Origin: Candidatus Saccharimonadota bacterium
GTDB lineage: Bacteria; Patescibacteriota; Saccharimonadia; Saccharimonadales; Saccharimonadaceae
Direction of reading: 5' to 3'
DNA: 64,000 nucleotides
NCBI GenBank assembly: GCA_017533605.1
Contig: JAFWKF010000001.1
Span: 111,146 to 175,145, forward strand
Position numbers and translations under genes: made by a program. Positions within the stretch are counted from its first letter, which is position 1. The number at the start of each line of letters is the position of its first letter. Below the pieces are notes generated by a model. The model searched no databases, was not told the origin of the DNA, and was given only the letters and a program-made list of their open reading frames with translations. Of this stretch, positions 8,397 to 16,860 are shown piece after piece.

Positions 8397-9076
8397 TTAA
8401 ACAAACTCGCTTGCCGAGAAATTGGCAGGTTAACAAAAAAACTAGTGCCGTCACGATGGCGAATAGCGCCAACTTCGGCGTGCATAAAACGAGAAAACTT
8501 CGAAGCGATATAAAGACCTAAACCAGAAGAGCCCGGGCGCATAGCAATGGAAGTGGGTTTATTAATCCAGCCACGTTTTATTTCGCGCCAAACATCCATC
8601 GGTAGGGCTGGACCATAATCTCTTATTACAACTCTTACTTTATCATTAGATTCTTTAACAATCAATTCGGCGCGAGTGTTTTCGCCGGAATAGTGCATGG
8701 CGTTTAATAGAAAATTGTAAATTATGCTATGTAGTAAATCTTTATTTGCTGTAACTAGTTTGGAACGATTAGAATACTTAATAAACAAATCGCGTTTGTT
8801 AAAGATAAATAAATGATTTAGTTCCCTTGTAACATCATCGCAAACGGCGCGGACAGCAACAGGTTCCATTTCGAATAAACCATCTTCAAGGCGGCGGATT
8901 TTAATAAGGTCATTGACTTGCTTAATAGCACGATCTGAGACATTAACCATTTCGCTGCGGATTCTTTCGTTAGTGCTATCCATCTCATCAAAAGATAAAG
9001 CGAGTTGGCGCAAAACCGTGAGTGGCGCTTTGAGCTCATGCGCCGCTACCAAAATACCATCTACCTCACTCTCCAT
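8393..9076 (-). CDS. Cytoplasmic sensor histidine kinase without sensor domain
   Basis: 227 residues: HisKA dimerisation domain (His13 in AAHELKAPL) and HATPase domain (N-box NFLLNAMHYS at 120-129, G1-like DYGPA at 152-156, G2 GSSGLGLYIA at 181-190). No membrane segment, PAS, GAF or HAMP domain precedes the kinase core. The usual DxGxG of the G1 box is changed to DYGPA. TATAAT at 9083-9088 is 6 bp before ATG, so the operon message is leaderless, which also argues against a longer protein. Coupled to the 8046 regulator. Confidence 0.9.
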   Translation of the reverse strand: MESEVDGILVAAHELKAPLTVLRQLALSFDEMDSTNERIRSEMVNVSDRAIKQVNDLIKIRRLEDGLFEMEPVAVRAVCDDVTRELNHLFIFNKRDLFIKYSNRSKLVTANKDLLHSIIYNFLLNAMHYSGENTRAELIVKESNDKVRVVIRDYGPALPMDVWREIKRGWINKPTSIAMRPGSSGLGLYIASKFSRFMHAEVGAIRHRDGTSFFVNLPISRQASLFK

Positions 9077-9094
9077 AGATTAATTATAGCACGA

Positions 9095-9832
9095 CTATTC
9101 GTTGAAGGAGACAGTTTCTAGGAGTTTATCGAAATCTGCCTGGAACAAAACGGAGTCAGTTTGCAAAATAGCGGTTTTGTCGCGAATCTTAAATGTGACG
9201 ATATAGCCATTGAGATCGGTGCCAGGTATAGTGCCGGTGTAGCGGTTGCCGGTGATGCCATTAAAGGTGACTGTTGTCATAGTAAGATTTGCATTATTTC
9301 TTTCCATATTCCTTTGATATTCGGCTGTAACATTTTCAAAACTAGTGTTGCGAATAGTTACCCTGAGGGCATTAATGGTATCTTTACCCACGGCATCGAC
9401 CTGATTAGGATTGAAGTAGGCGTTAAAATCGCCGCCAGATGAAGCATCGGCGGCAACATAAACACTCCAAGTCTTAGGATATTTGAAAGTAAGTTGGCCA
9501 TAATCAACTGGGCCGGCAAAAGTTTTGTACGGATCCTTTTCGCGTTTAGAAAACTCTTCTTCGTCTTTTTTAGCTTGTTCGTCTACGGCTTTAGCCACTG
9601 CAACATCAATTTGACCTTGTAAGTTGGTACTTGCTTCGTTATAACGCATAGTCATCCAAATAAAGAGACCGATAAAAGTAACTGCTATTAACGAAACTGC
9701 GATAATAACAATGGTCTTAATCAGCCCGGAATTGTCTTTTTTGATGACGGGTGGGGCTTGGACCTGTTGGACCATAGTGGAGCCGGCGGGACTAGCCGCT
9801 GGTTTTGATGTTGGGATTTGATAATTATCCAT
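9095..9832 (-). CDS. Membrane-anchored protein with PsbP-like extracytoplasmic domain
   Basis: 245 residues. A Pro/Ala-rich cytoplasmic N-terminus (1-35) precedes a single membrane helix (about 37-60), a charged coiled segment (70-100) and a beta-rich outside domain with a FKYPKTWSVY motif near 120, typical of PsbP/Mog1-like or lipoprotein LpqN-type folds. Function unknown. TATAAT at 9839-9844 is 6 bp before ATG. The same layout recurs at 19976. Confidence 0.7.
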   Translation of the reverse strand: MDNYQIPTSKPAASPAGSTMVQQVQAPPVIKKDNSGLIKTIVIIAVSLIAVTFIGLFIWMTMRYNEASTNLQGQIDVAVAKAVDEQAKKDEEEFSKREKDPYKTFAGPVDYGQLTFKYPKTWSVYVAADASSGGDFNAYFNPNQVDAVGKDTINALRVTIRNTSFENVTAEYQRNMERNNANLTMTTVTFNGITGNRYTGTIPGTDLNGYIVTFKIRDKTAILQTDSVLFQADFDKLLETVSFNE

Positions 9833-9849
9833 AAGCTTATTATACCATA

Positions 9850-10047
9850 TTATTTTGTGAAATCTTGGCTTAATACTTCAATTTCATTTTTTAGTTCATT
9901 CAAATCTTTTTCAATTTCTTTTGCGAGCTTGGTAGCCTCTTTATATTTAATTACCGCTTCTTCTAATTTAAAATCATCAGAATGGAACCATTCAACTTTT
10001 TTGTCTAGTTCAGCGATTTTTTGATTTAGATTAGTTTGTTCGCTCAT
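9850..10047 (-). CDS. xseB: Exodeoxyribonuclease VII small subunit
   Basis: 65 residues, helical, with the family pattern KIAELDKKVEWF...LEEAVIKYKEATKLAKEIE. XseB binds XseA to form ExoVII, which degrades single-stranded DNA from both ends. Its start overlaps the xseA stop by 17 bp, so the two are coupled. Confidence 0.93.
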   Translation of the reverse strand: MSEQTNLNQKIAELDKKVEWFHSDDFKLEEAVIKYKEATKLAKEIEKDLNELKNEIEVLSQDFTK

Positions 10048-11122
10048 GCGCCTCCTTTACTTCGGCTTTAATTTCCTGTTTAAATGTAGTAATTTTTATT
10101 AATTCTCCAGGTGAAATTTTGCCATTTAATATCGCATAACCCTGTTTTAAGACTTTTTCTGGATTTAAAACTTCTAATAGTTTAATTTGGTGCGCCAAAT
10201 AATCACTTAGTTGTTGAAATTTTGAAGTTAAATCGCGTGAAATTTGTTTAATCTTGTTAGTATTATTATCTTGTTCGTGACTAATTTTTTCCAAAATACT
10301 TTCACGACTAGATTTTATTAAAAGCCTAATTTTGGAAATCTCGGACTTTTTGTCTTTAGTCAACATCTCAGCGGCATTAGATGGCGTAGAGGCGCGAATG
10401 TCTGCAGCTAAATCCGCTAAGGATTCGTCTACTTCGTGGCCGATGCCGGTGATGATAGGAATCTTAGAAGCGGCAATAGCACGGACTAGGGCTTCGTCGT
10501 TGAAGGCGGATAAATCATCAGCGGAGCCACCGCCACGCAGAATTGCAATTACTTCTACGTCGCCATGTTCGTTAAAATAATTTAGAGCGCGAATGATTTG
10601 GTCTGGTGCATCTAGGCCTTGGACTTGGGTATGGGCAACTGATATTTTAAGGCCACCCCAACGTGCGTTTATAATCTTAATAAAATCAGCATAGCCAGCG
10701 GCTTGAGTACTTGAAATCACACCGATTTTTGATAAGTTTTCTGGCAGAGGGCGTTTTTTGGCCGGATCAAATAATCCTTCTCCCGTGAGCTTCTTCTTTA
10801 ATAGTTCGTAGGCTTTTTTAAGACTACCCTCGCCGACTGGTTGAATTTTTTGTACCGTGATAGAGAACTTGCCTAGTTTAGTAAGTTTAGGAAGCCCGCG
10901 CACGATTATTTTCATACCATCTTCAATTGGGGTTCTGAGCTCCCAGATTGGAATGAAGCAGGAGATGCTTGATTCTTCGTCTTTAAGGTCAAAAAAGACC
11001 CATTTGTTTTGGCTAGTTTTGTAGCTCGCGACTTCGCCCTCTATTAATACTCCGCTGAAGGAATATTCTAAGGCTTGGTTGGCGGTAGTGATAAACTCGG
11101 TGGGGGTAAATTTAGGATTCAT
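10031..11122 (-). CDS. xseA: Exodeoxyribonuclease VII large subunit
   Basis: 363 residues from ATG at 11120-11122, chosen because it forms ATGAATCCTAA with the upstream stop (11-bp overlap); a longer frame would run 48 bp into that gene. N-terminal OB domain (VLIEGEVASY...WVFFDLKD), then the catalytic region with GVISSTQAAGYADF and VIAILRGGGSADDL, then a C-terminal coiled coil. Shorter than E. coli XseA (about 450) mainly in the coiled coil. Third gene order: flippase-like, xseA, xseB. Confidence 0.94.
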   Translation of the reverse strand: MNPKFTPTEFITTANQALEYSFSGVLIEGEVASYKTSQNKWVFFDLKDEESSISCFIPIWELRTPIEDGMKIIVRGLPKLTKLGKFSITVQKIQPVGEGSLKKAYELLKKKLTGEGLFDPAKKRPLPENLSKIGVISSTQAAGYADFIKIINARWGGLKISVAHTQVQGLDAPDQIIRALNYFNEHGDVEVIAILRGGGSADDLSAFNDEALVRAIAASKIPIITGIGHEVDESLADLAADIRASTPSNAAEMLTKDKKSEISKIRLLIKSSRESILEKISHEQDNNTNKIKQISRDLTSKFQQLSDYLAHQIKLLEVLNPEKVLKQGYAILNGKISPGELIKITTFKQEIKAEVKEAHERTN

Positions 11123-12161
11123 TCTTTTTACCTTTGATTGCGTCGTAATACGGAACCGAGCCGGAAGCAATAGTAAAGAGTAAAGTGATCACGCGTGTCA
11201 TTACAGTAATAATAGTAGCAGTTGGGAAATCTACACCTAGCGCAATCATGACACCAGCCATGCCGAGTTCATAAAGCCCGTAAGGCACAATACCATCAAA
11301 TACCGAACCAATAGCTTCGCCGACCATAATGTAGGCTAAAAGCTCTGGGCGGCCTAGAGAAATCGCCACAATCCAATAGGTGCCGATTTCACAAAAACTA
11401 TAAATGATACCCCACATGATTGGTTTTTTGAGATATCTTTTGTTTTCTTTAGCGATGCTGACGCTGTTATGGATATCAGTAAAATATTTCGTAACCGCTT
11501 CGTGTTCTACTAATTGTTTTTTATGGCCGAAAGTTACTATTCTAACGGCGATGTTGGTTATTTTTTCTACAATTCTTGCGAAACTCTCGATACGTTTTTC
11601 GCTAATAGCAATAAAAATAACAAACCAAAGGAAAAAAAGTACACCGATGTTCATAAGCAAAGAAACTGGGATAACCCATTTAGCCTCAGTTGGAATTAAA
11701 TTAAAAACCAGAAGTACGGCAATAGCAATTAGGGCCTGCAAATAATTAATGACGGTGGTAATAGCGTAACGGAATAAATACAGAAAACTAACGTGGCCAG
11801 CAGAAACATTATACGGAGTCAGTCTATAAGTAAGAAAGGCAAGACCACCAATACCGCCGGCTGGAATCGCATGATTAACGAAGTTTAATTCCGTAGAAAT
11901 ACGAAGGATTTCTTTATTAGAAAACTTTTTAATATTGCGCCGATGAGCTAAATAAGAGAAAAATATTTGCCCACAAGCATAATACATAAATAGTTGTTCC
12001 GGAATTAATAGAATTAGAATAAAACCATTAGCTTCTTTGATGTGGTTTAAGGTCTCTAGGATATCAGGCCAGTTCTGATAAACCACATAGCCGACTAAGA
12101 TAGCCGTCAAAATCACTAGAATAGTCCGAAAGGAAAACTTCAGGCGTTTTTTCTTTACCAT
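11112..12161 (-). CDS. Flippase-like integral membrane protein (LPG synthase TM-region / UPF0104 family)
   Basis: 349 residues with about eight hydrophobic segments and the family signatures NHAIPAGGIGGLAFLTYRL and GEAIGSVFDGIVPYGLYELG. Members of PF03706 include the membrane half of MprF and proteins linked to lipid or glycolipid movement across the membrane; there is no C-terminal lysyl-transferase domain here. Substrate unknown. TATAAT at 12169-12174 is 7 bp before ATG. It heads an operon with xseA and xseB, which looks like a chance association. Confidence 0.85.
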   Translation of the reverse strand: MVKKKRLKFSFRTILVILTAILVGYVVYQNWPDILETLNHIKEANGFILILLIPEQLFMYYACGQIFFSYLAHRRNIKKFSNKEILRISTELNFVNHAIPAGGIGGLAFLTYRLTPYNVSAGHVSFLYLFRYAITTVINYLQALIAIAVLLVFNLIPTEAKWVIPVSLLMNIGVLFFLWFVIFIAISEKRIESFARIVEKITNIAVRIVTFGHKKQLVEHEAVTKYFTDIHNSVSIAKENKRYLKKPIMWGIIYSFCEIGTYWIVAISLGRPELLAYIMVGEAIGSVFDGIVPYGLYELGMAGVMIALGVDFPTATIITVMTRVITLLFTIASGSVPYYDAIKGKKNES

Positions 12162-12187
12162 AATTATGATTATAACACAGAATTACA

Positions 12188-12269
12188 TGGACGGGTGACG
12201 GGCATGGAGGGGGTCCCCCAAAATTGCCGTCAATTTTGGGGGAGGAAAATGCCCGACAGGACCCGTCCA
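12188..12269. repeat. Large three-part palindrome between rpmA and the flippase gene
   Basis: Nested perfect arms: TGGACGGGT/ACCCGTCCA (12188-12196 with 12261-12269), CGGGCAT/ATGCCCG (12199-12205 with 12249-12255) and a 12-bp arm CCCCCAAAATTG/CAATTTTGGGGG (12215-12226 with 12231-12242) around loop CCGT. No T-run follows on either strand, so it is not a standard terminator. It starts 5 bp beyond the rpmA stop. Confidence 0.8.
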
Positions 12270-12273
12270 GGGT

Positions 12274-12546
12274 TTATCGTACTTCTACTCTAATTCTTGG
12301 TAAAGATTTGCCTGAAAAGTGCGTCTTTTTAGTTTTAACGAATGTGACTACGCCGTCTTTAGCAGCATGAATAGTAAAATTGCGAGACATGTAAGTGCCA
12401 GGGCCGGCGATTTTTGTAGCACCAGTTTGGCGAACTAAAACTTCGCCGTTTTTGACTTTTTGGCCACCAAAACGCTTAACGCCAAGGCGCTGACCAGCAT
12501 TGTTGTGAATATTTTTGGCGGTACCGCCAGCTTTTACGTGTGACAT
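12274..12546 (-). CDS. rpmA: Ribosomal protein bL27
   Basis: 90 residues: MSHVKAGGTAKN at the start, RLGVKRFGGQKVKNGEVLVRQ, and GTYMSRNFTIHAAKDGVVTF. bL27 sits near the peptidyl transferase centre. The N-terminus lacks a cleavable extension and differs from the usual MAHKKAGGS. The usual partner rplU is not adjacent; instead the gene abuts a Trm11-like methylase (TAG directly followed by ATG), with AAGGAA inside that gene as Shine-Dalgarno. Confidence 0.95.
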   Translation of the reverse strand: MSHVKAGGTAKNIHNNAGQRLGVKRFGGQKVKNGEVLVRQTGATKIAGPGTYMSRNFTIHAAKDGVVTFVKTKKTHFSGKSLPRIRVEVR

Positions 12547-13593
12547 CTACTTTTTCCTTAAAATTATTATATCTCTCGCGACAACTTGCTCCTCACGATG
12601 ATAAAGAAGCCCCTCGCGCGATTTATTATTAACATTATACCCCATATCTTGAATATAGTCAAGTATATCTAGTCTTTCATACTTACCATCTTCTCTAAGC
12701 CAAGCCGGAATTGCAATTACAACTGGTGTTTTTGGCTTAATCTGGCCTGCTAGGTTTTTTAAGAAACCCAAAATGATGCTTTGACACTCTTGTTTTTGGG
12801 TCTTTAATTCAATATCTGATGGAGCCTTAGTAAAAGGTTTACCTAGGTAACTTTCACAAGCTACGGCACCGATGGGTTTGGACCATTTAAAACTTGTTGC
12901 ATCGCCAACCTCAACCCGAAAATCATTCAACCTCGGGGCTAACCATTTAAGATTTTTTTGCGAATAATCTACCATCCTCTCGTTGATGTCGGTGCCGTAG
13001 GCGGCAAGGCCCATCAGAAGAGCTTCTTGTAAAACTACACCGGTGCCACAGAATGGGTCTAAGACGACCGCGCCGGGTTTTAGCGGGCCACAAAGGTTAA
13101 TAAGGATTTGCGCTAATTTGGGTGGAAGCATACCCACTTTGGCATCACGTGCAGGGCGAGCTTGATCGCGTTTGGTATAGGCATCGATGTCTTGTACACC
13201 GATAACCTTATACCAATCTTGGTCGGCTTTAATTAACTCTAGCTTTTTTGCGTTTTTGCCATTTAGGCCGTTATGTAGAGATGTGGCGGTAGATAGAACG
13301 GCTTCTTTGTTCTCTACTACACGTACGCTTCTGCCGTGACGAACCAAGATTTTCTTTAGCTTTAAGGCCTCGGAGCTTGCGGTTTTTTTAGATGCGTTTT
13401 TAGAATAATCGCTTACGCCAATGGTGATTTTACCTTCGGGGAGTTTCTGTAAATAGTCAATCGGTTTTTCGCTGAGTTTTTCGGCAAGCTTCAGAGTACC
13501 ACCAAGTCGGTTAATGTCTAGTGGGAAATCCTGGGCCTCAAGTTCGGCAATGGAAATCTCTGGTTGTCTTCCTAATACTGCTAAATATTTCAC
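12547..13593 (-). CDS. Trm11-like RNA/DNA methyltransferase with altered catalytic motif
   Basis: 348 residues. A THUMP-like N-terminal half (1-150) precedes a Rossmann SAM-methylase: motif I VLDPFCGTGVVLQEAL (near 181-196) and acidic GTDINERM. Where Trm11/TrmG10 and RlmL-type enzymes have DPPYG, this protein has CESYLG, so the base-flipping Pro-Pro is missing. Starts with GTG at 13591-13593; TATAAT at 13600-13605 is 6 bp upstream, fixing this start. Abuts rpmA. A tRNA guanosine N2-methylase is the best guess; substrate unproven. Confidence 0.78.
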   Translation of the reverse strand: MKYLAVLGRQPEISIAELEAQDFPLDINRLGGTLKLAEKLSEKPIDYLQKLPEGKITIGVSDYSKNASKKTASSEALKLKKILVRHGRSVRVVENKEAVLSTATSLHNGLNGKNAKKLELIKADQDWYKVIGVQDIDAYTKRDQARPARDAKVGMLPPKLAQILINLCGPLKPGAVVLDPFCGTGVVLQEALLMGLAAYGTDINERMVDYSQKNLKWLAPRLNDFRVEVGDATSFKWSKPIGAVACESYLGKPFTKAPSDIELKTQKQECQSIILGFLKNLAGQIKPKTPVVIAIPAWLREDGKYERLDILDYIQDMGYNVNNKSREGLLYHREEQVVARDIIILRKK

Positions 13594-13608
13594 GCTTATA
13601 TTATATCA

Positions 13609-14955
13609 CTATTTCTTGAAACCAACCGTATGCTTCTTGCGATTGATAATAGTGATAGCGGCTAAGGTCAGCGTGACACTTACTGGCAAGATGATGCCAA
13701 AGATAAAGCTGGCGTTTTCTTGCTCACCAGTAAAGTAGCCGGTGTCTGGCGCGATAATCTTGCTTTCGGTAGCATTAAAACCAGTAAAGACAATATCTTG
13801 ATTTACTACTACTTTCTTAATTTGTGCAGGTGTGAGTTTTTCGCCGGCCTTAATGGTGGTCCCGTCAGTCAGATTAACATCCACATCGGCGGTCCAGTAT
13901 TCAAAGGCATAGTTTTTATTCGGAGTAACAGTAGAGCCGGTTGGATTGAGTCCAGAAATCACATTTTCATTTTTAATACCAGTAACTGAACCGTTTTCGT
14001 CTGACTTATAGCTCACCACATATTGTTTAGCATAATAGTTAATGCCGCTACCAGCTTGCTTGACGAAGCCATAAACAACTTCCAGCCCATCCGCTTGAGA
14101 GTCTGTATCAATTTTGACCAAAACATTACTTCCGTCGACATTATTAACATGTGTTTCGTTATACTGTGAATAAATATAATGACCACTTTCTACAAACATG
14201 TTTTTTAGAGTATCGTCTATTGGTTGGAGAGACGTAGCAGAAACTGCGAACATATTATTCTTTGATAATAAGTCGCCGCCGTGGTTTAGAATTTTATAGG
14301 ATTGGGCTTGGTCAATATCGGTAATACCAAAGTATAATTCGTCAGATGCAAATGGGGTAGTTTCGCCCTTTTTGCTCAATGAAATTTCTGTTTCAACAAA
14401 TATTTTGCCGCCATCGTCAGTTTTAAGGTTTTTAATACCTTCTTTTTTGGTTGTACACTGCGCATCTTCAAAAATTTCAAAGCCAACAAATAGCCAACCA
14501 TTGTATTTGTTTACTCCTACCGTCATGTTATCTTCATTTTCCGCTAAGACGTCTGGAAGATCTTCTGTTACGATGTTTTTGATTTTAATATTAGAAACAT
14601 ATTTTTCGCCCGTTATTGAATAGCTAATATCGTCAGTGATAGATGAACGAGTCCTATTGTTCCAAATTTTAATGTATTGTATTGGGTCGCAACGATCATC
14701 CCATTGAACATACCCTCCGGTTTCCCATTTGCTCGAACTAGAGAATTTTAAATTTGAGCCATCACTTTCTTTAATAAGTGGAGTGAGGCTGTTAATAAGG
14801 GTTGGATTGATAGTTACATTGTCCGCACCTAGCTCGGCACCGCCAGTATAGTTGATATTGTATGGGTTGGTTGCGAAAACACTCGCTGGTGACAAAACGC
14901 CCGCCGCAAGCGTTAAAAATGCAAGCAAACCTTGATTGATTTTTGTCTTTTTCAT
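13609..14955 (-). CDS. Secreted surface protein with sortase-type C-terminal signal
   Basis: 448 residues. Signal peptide 1-28 (KKTKINQ charged start, hydrophobic core, cleavage likely after VFA). Long beta-rich ectodomain, Thr/Asn/Asp-rich. Near 370-400 a FEYWTADVD...ITFTG-like stretch resembles a Listeria-Bacteroides (InlB B-type) repeat. The C-terminus has APDTG (402-406), a membrane helix (about 418-437) and a basic tail (RKKH...KK), the layout of an LPXTG-class anchor with a changed motif. Likely displayed on the cell surface. A TTGACA-17-TATCAT promoter lies upstream. No sortase gene is in the window. Confidence 0.82.
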   Translation of the reverse strand: MKKTKINQGLLAFLTLAAGVLSPASVFATNPYNINYTGGAELGADNVTINPTLINSLTPLIKESDGSNLKFSSSSKWETGGYVQWDDRCDPIQYIKIWNNRTRSSITDDISYSITGEKYVSNIKIKNIVTEDLPDVLAENEDNMTVGVNKYNGWLFVGFEIFEDAQCTTKKEGIKNLKTDDGGKIFVETEISLSKKGETTPFASDELYFGITDIDQAQSYKILNHGGDLLSKNNMFAVSATSLQPIDDTLKNMFVESGHYIYSQYNETHVNNVDGSNVLVKIDTDSQADGLEVVYGFVKQAGSGINYYAKQYVVSYKSDENGSVTGIKNENVISGLNPTGSTVTPNKNYAFEYWTADVDVNLTDGTTIKAGEKLTPAQIKKVVVNQDIVFTGFNATESKIIAPDTGYFTGEQENASFIFGIILPVSVTLTLAAITIINRKKHTVGFKK

Positions 14956-14999
14956 ATTAAATGTCCTTGTTTTTGTTTTTGTATAACCTTTATGCTTTT

Positions 15000-15028
15000 A
15001 TGATACCAAAAAAATGTGGTTTTGTCAA
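15000..15028 (-). promoter_or_regulatory. Sigma70-type promoter of the surface protein gene
   Basis: On the minus strand TTGACA (15023-15028), 17-bp spacer, TATCAT (15000-15005). The ATG lies about 45 bp downstream, so this message has a leader. Confidence 0.75.
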
Positions 15029-15049
15029 GAGGTTTATGCTTATTATTAG

Positions 15050-16285
15050 TTACTTAACTACGGCAAATTTGTTTTTGCCTTTTTTAATGATGGCGGTTTG
15101 GTTGATAGCGGTATCGTCCGAAGCTTTAACGCCGTTAATTGAAATGGCGCCCTGGGCGAGGTATTCCCTGGCTTTTTTCTTGGATTCGGCGAGACCGGTG
15201 CTAGCGAGAATATCGACTAATTCCATACCTTTTTTGGCAACTGGTAGGTATTTGGTGAATTCAAGGATTTCGTCCTCAGAGAAACTGGTGAAATCGGTGT
15301 TTTTGTCAAACAGCATTTTAGTAAGATTTTCTACCGCTTCGGCATTTTTGGTGCCGTGGACAATTTCGGTAACACTGCGAGCCAGAGCTCTTTGAGCGAG
15401 GCGTTTTTCGGGAGCTTTTTGATGGTCTTTAATGATACTTTCGATTTCATCTTTTTCTAGGAGAGTGAAAACTTTGATGAGATATTCGACTGATTCGTCT
15501 GGTTGATTGAGCCAGAATTGGTAAAAGTCAAAGATGGAAGTGAAATTACCGCCGCCGTTGTCGGAACTAGCTAGCCAGACGGCGTTGCCTTCGCTTTTGC
15601 CGAATTTGCGTCCAGTGATAGGGTCGATGATAAGTGGCGTAGACCAAACATCGGCTTTGCCATTTTCTAACCTTTTGATTAAATGGATGCCGCTGGTGCA
15701 GTTACCGTATTGATCGGCACCGCAAAGTTGCATAGCCACGCCGTGTTCGCGGTAGAGATGGAGAAAATCGTAGCCTTGGATGAGGGAGTAGGAGAATTCG
15801 GCATAACTAATGCCGGAGCCACCTTCACCGATGCGGTCTTGAACGAATTGACGGTCTAAAAGCTGAGTCATGGAGAACGCTTTGCCGACTTCACGCAGGA
15901 AATCTAAGTATTTCATGTCGCGGAACCAGTCGTAATTGTCGCACATGATGACATTATCAGATTTAATGATTTGTTCGATTTGAGCTTTGATGCATTTTTT
16001 GTTGTGTTCGATTTCATCGAGAGATTTTAATTCTCTTTCGCCGTTTTCTTTGGGGTCACCAATTTGGCCGGTAGCGCCGCCAACCACTAAATACGGAGTG
16101 TAACCGTGGCGCACAAAGCAAGCGCACATCATGAGAGCGGCGAGATTGCCGATAGTGAGTGAATCTGCCGATGGATCGGCGCCCCAGTAAAACTTTTTGT
16201 TTTCACGGGTGTCGAGGTCCGCAGGGTTTTCGATTGTGGTTTCGGCTTTGAAGCCGCGATAGATAAGTTCTTCTGATAATTTCAT
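15050..16285 (-). CDS. tyrS: Tyrosyl-tRNA synthetase
   Basis: 411 residues, class I synthetase. Seen: DPSADSLTIGNLA (HIGH-like region at 44-47 reading TIGN), YSLIQGYDFLHLY and QLCGADQYGN for tyrosine and tRNA recognition, RKFGKSEGNAVWL (KMSKS-like), and a C-terminal S4 RNA-binding domain (KKAREYLAQGAISING, about 360-411). Both histidines of HIGH are replaced. TATAAT at 16292-16297 is 6 bp before ATG; a structured intergenic stretch lies upstream. Confidence 0.95.
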   Translation of the reverse strand: MKLSEELIYRGFKAETTIENPADLDTRENKKFYWGADPSADSLTIGNLAALMMCACFVRHGYTPYLVVGGATGQIGDPKENGERELKSLDEIEHNKKCIKAQIEQIIKSDNVIMCDNYDWFRDMKYLDFLREVGKAFSMTQLLDRQFVQDRIGEGGSGISYAEFSYSLIQGYDFLHLYREHGVAMQLCGADQYGNCTSGIHLIKRLENGKADVWSTPLIIDPITGRKFGKSEGNAVWLASSDNGGGNFTSIFDFYQFWLNQPDESVEYLIKVFTLLEKDEIESIIKDHQKAPEKRLAQRALARSVTEIVHGTKNAEAVENLTKMLFDKNTDFTSFSEDEILEFTKYLPVAKKGMELVDILASTGLAESKKKAREYLAQGAISINGVKASDDTAINQTAIIKKGKNKFAVVK

Positions 16286-16313
16286 AAGACAATTATAACA
16301 TACTTAAAGAGTT

Positions 16314-16409
16314 GCAGATTGGGATTTTCAGACACACTCAAGACCGTTCGACCTTTCAGGTCGTCCGCGTCCCAAGGGGCGGTCTAGCCAAGCTTATGGT
16401 CCTCAAATC
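16314..16409 (-). other. Structured intergenic region between rnhA and tyrS
   Basis: On the minus strand GGATTT (just after the rnhA stop) can pair with AAATCC about 85 nt later; inside are GACCG/CGGTC and a hairpin CGACCT-GAA-AGGTCG. No T-run follows. It lies upstream of the tyrS -10 box, so it is more likely the 3' end of the rnhA message or a separate small RNA than a tyrS leader. Confidence 0.45.
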
Positions 16410-16844
16410 CTAGTTTTGTAATTCTTCGCCTAGTCTGGCTTTGTTGGCCCATTTATCAGCGAGCTCGTTAAAATCTATGCCGGAGTGGCCTTTTTCCCAA
16501 ACTAATTTGACATCGTGAGATTGGTATAATTCAAATAATTCTTGGACTAAATCTAAGTTTTTGATGGGGCCGGTTTTTTTGACCCAGCCATTTGCAGCCC
16601 AAGTGGGGGCCCATTTAGTGAGGACATTAATCCAAAACTCGGAGTCGGAATGGATTTCGCAGCCTTCGGCGCCGGCATATTTGATAGCCGCGATCATAGC
16701 GGAACCTTCCATTCTAATATTGGTAGTGTTTTTGTCACGACCAAGGACTACGGGAGTAGCATTATTGCCCGTAATTTCTAGCACGGCGAAGCCGCCAGGA
16801 CCGGGGTTTGGTGAGGCGCTGCCGTCTGTCCATAGAATCTTCAT
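16410..16844 (-). CDS. rnhA: Ribonuclease HI
   Basis: 144 residues from ATG at 16842-16844. A longer frame exists, but TATAAT at 16851-16856 is 6 bp before this ATG and the upstream part overlaps clpP, so the short form is right. Active-site acids: D7 (WTDGSASPNPG), E48 (RMEGSAM), D69 (SDSEF), and the C-terminal HSGIDFNELADKWA. It cleaves RNA in RNA-DNA hybrids. Compact version without the basic protrusion of E. coli RNase HI. Confidence 0.93.
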   Translation of the reverse strand: MKILWTDGSASPNPGPGGFAVLEITGNNATPVVLGRDKNTTNIRMEGSAMIAAIKYAGAEGCEIHSDSEFWINVLTKWAPTWAANGWVKKTGPIKNLDLVQELFELYQSHDVKLVWEKGHSGIDFNELADKWANKARLGEELQN

Positions 16845-16860
16845 AAAACGATTATAACTT

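Noticed and set aside
16314..16409. T-box riboswitch for tyrS
   Set aside because: No T-box antiterminator sequence, and the tyrS -10 box lies downstream of the structure.
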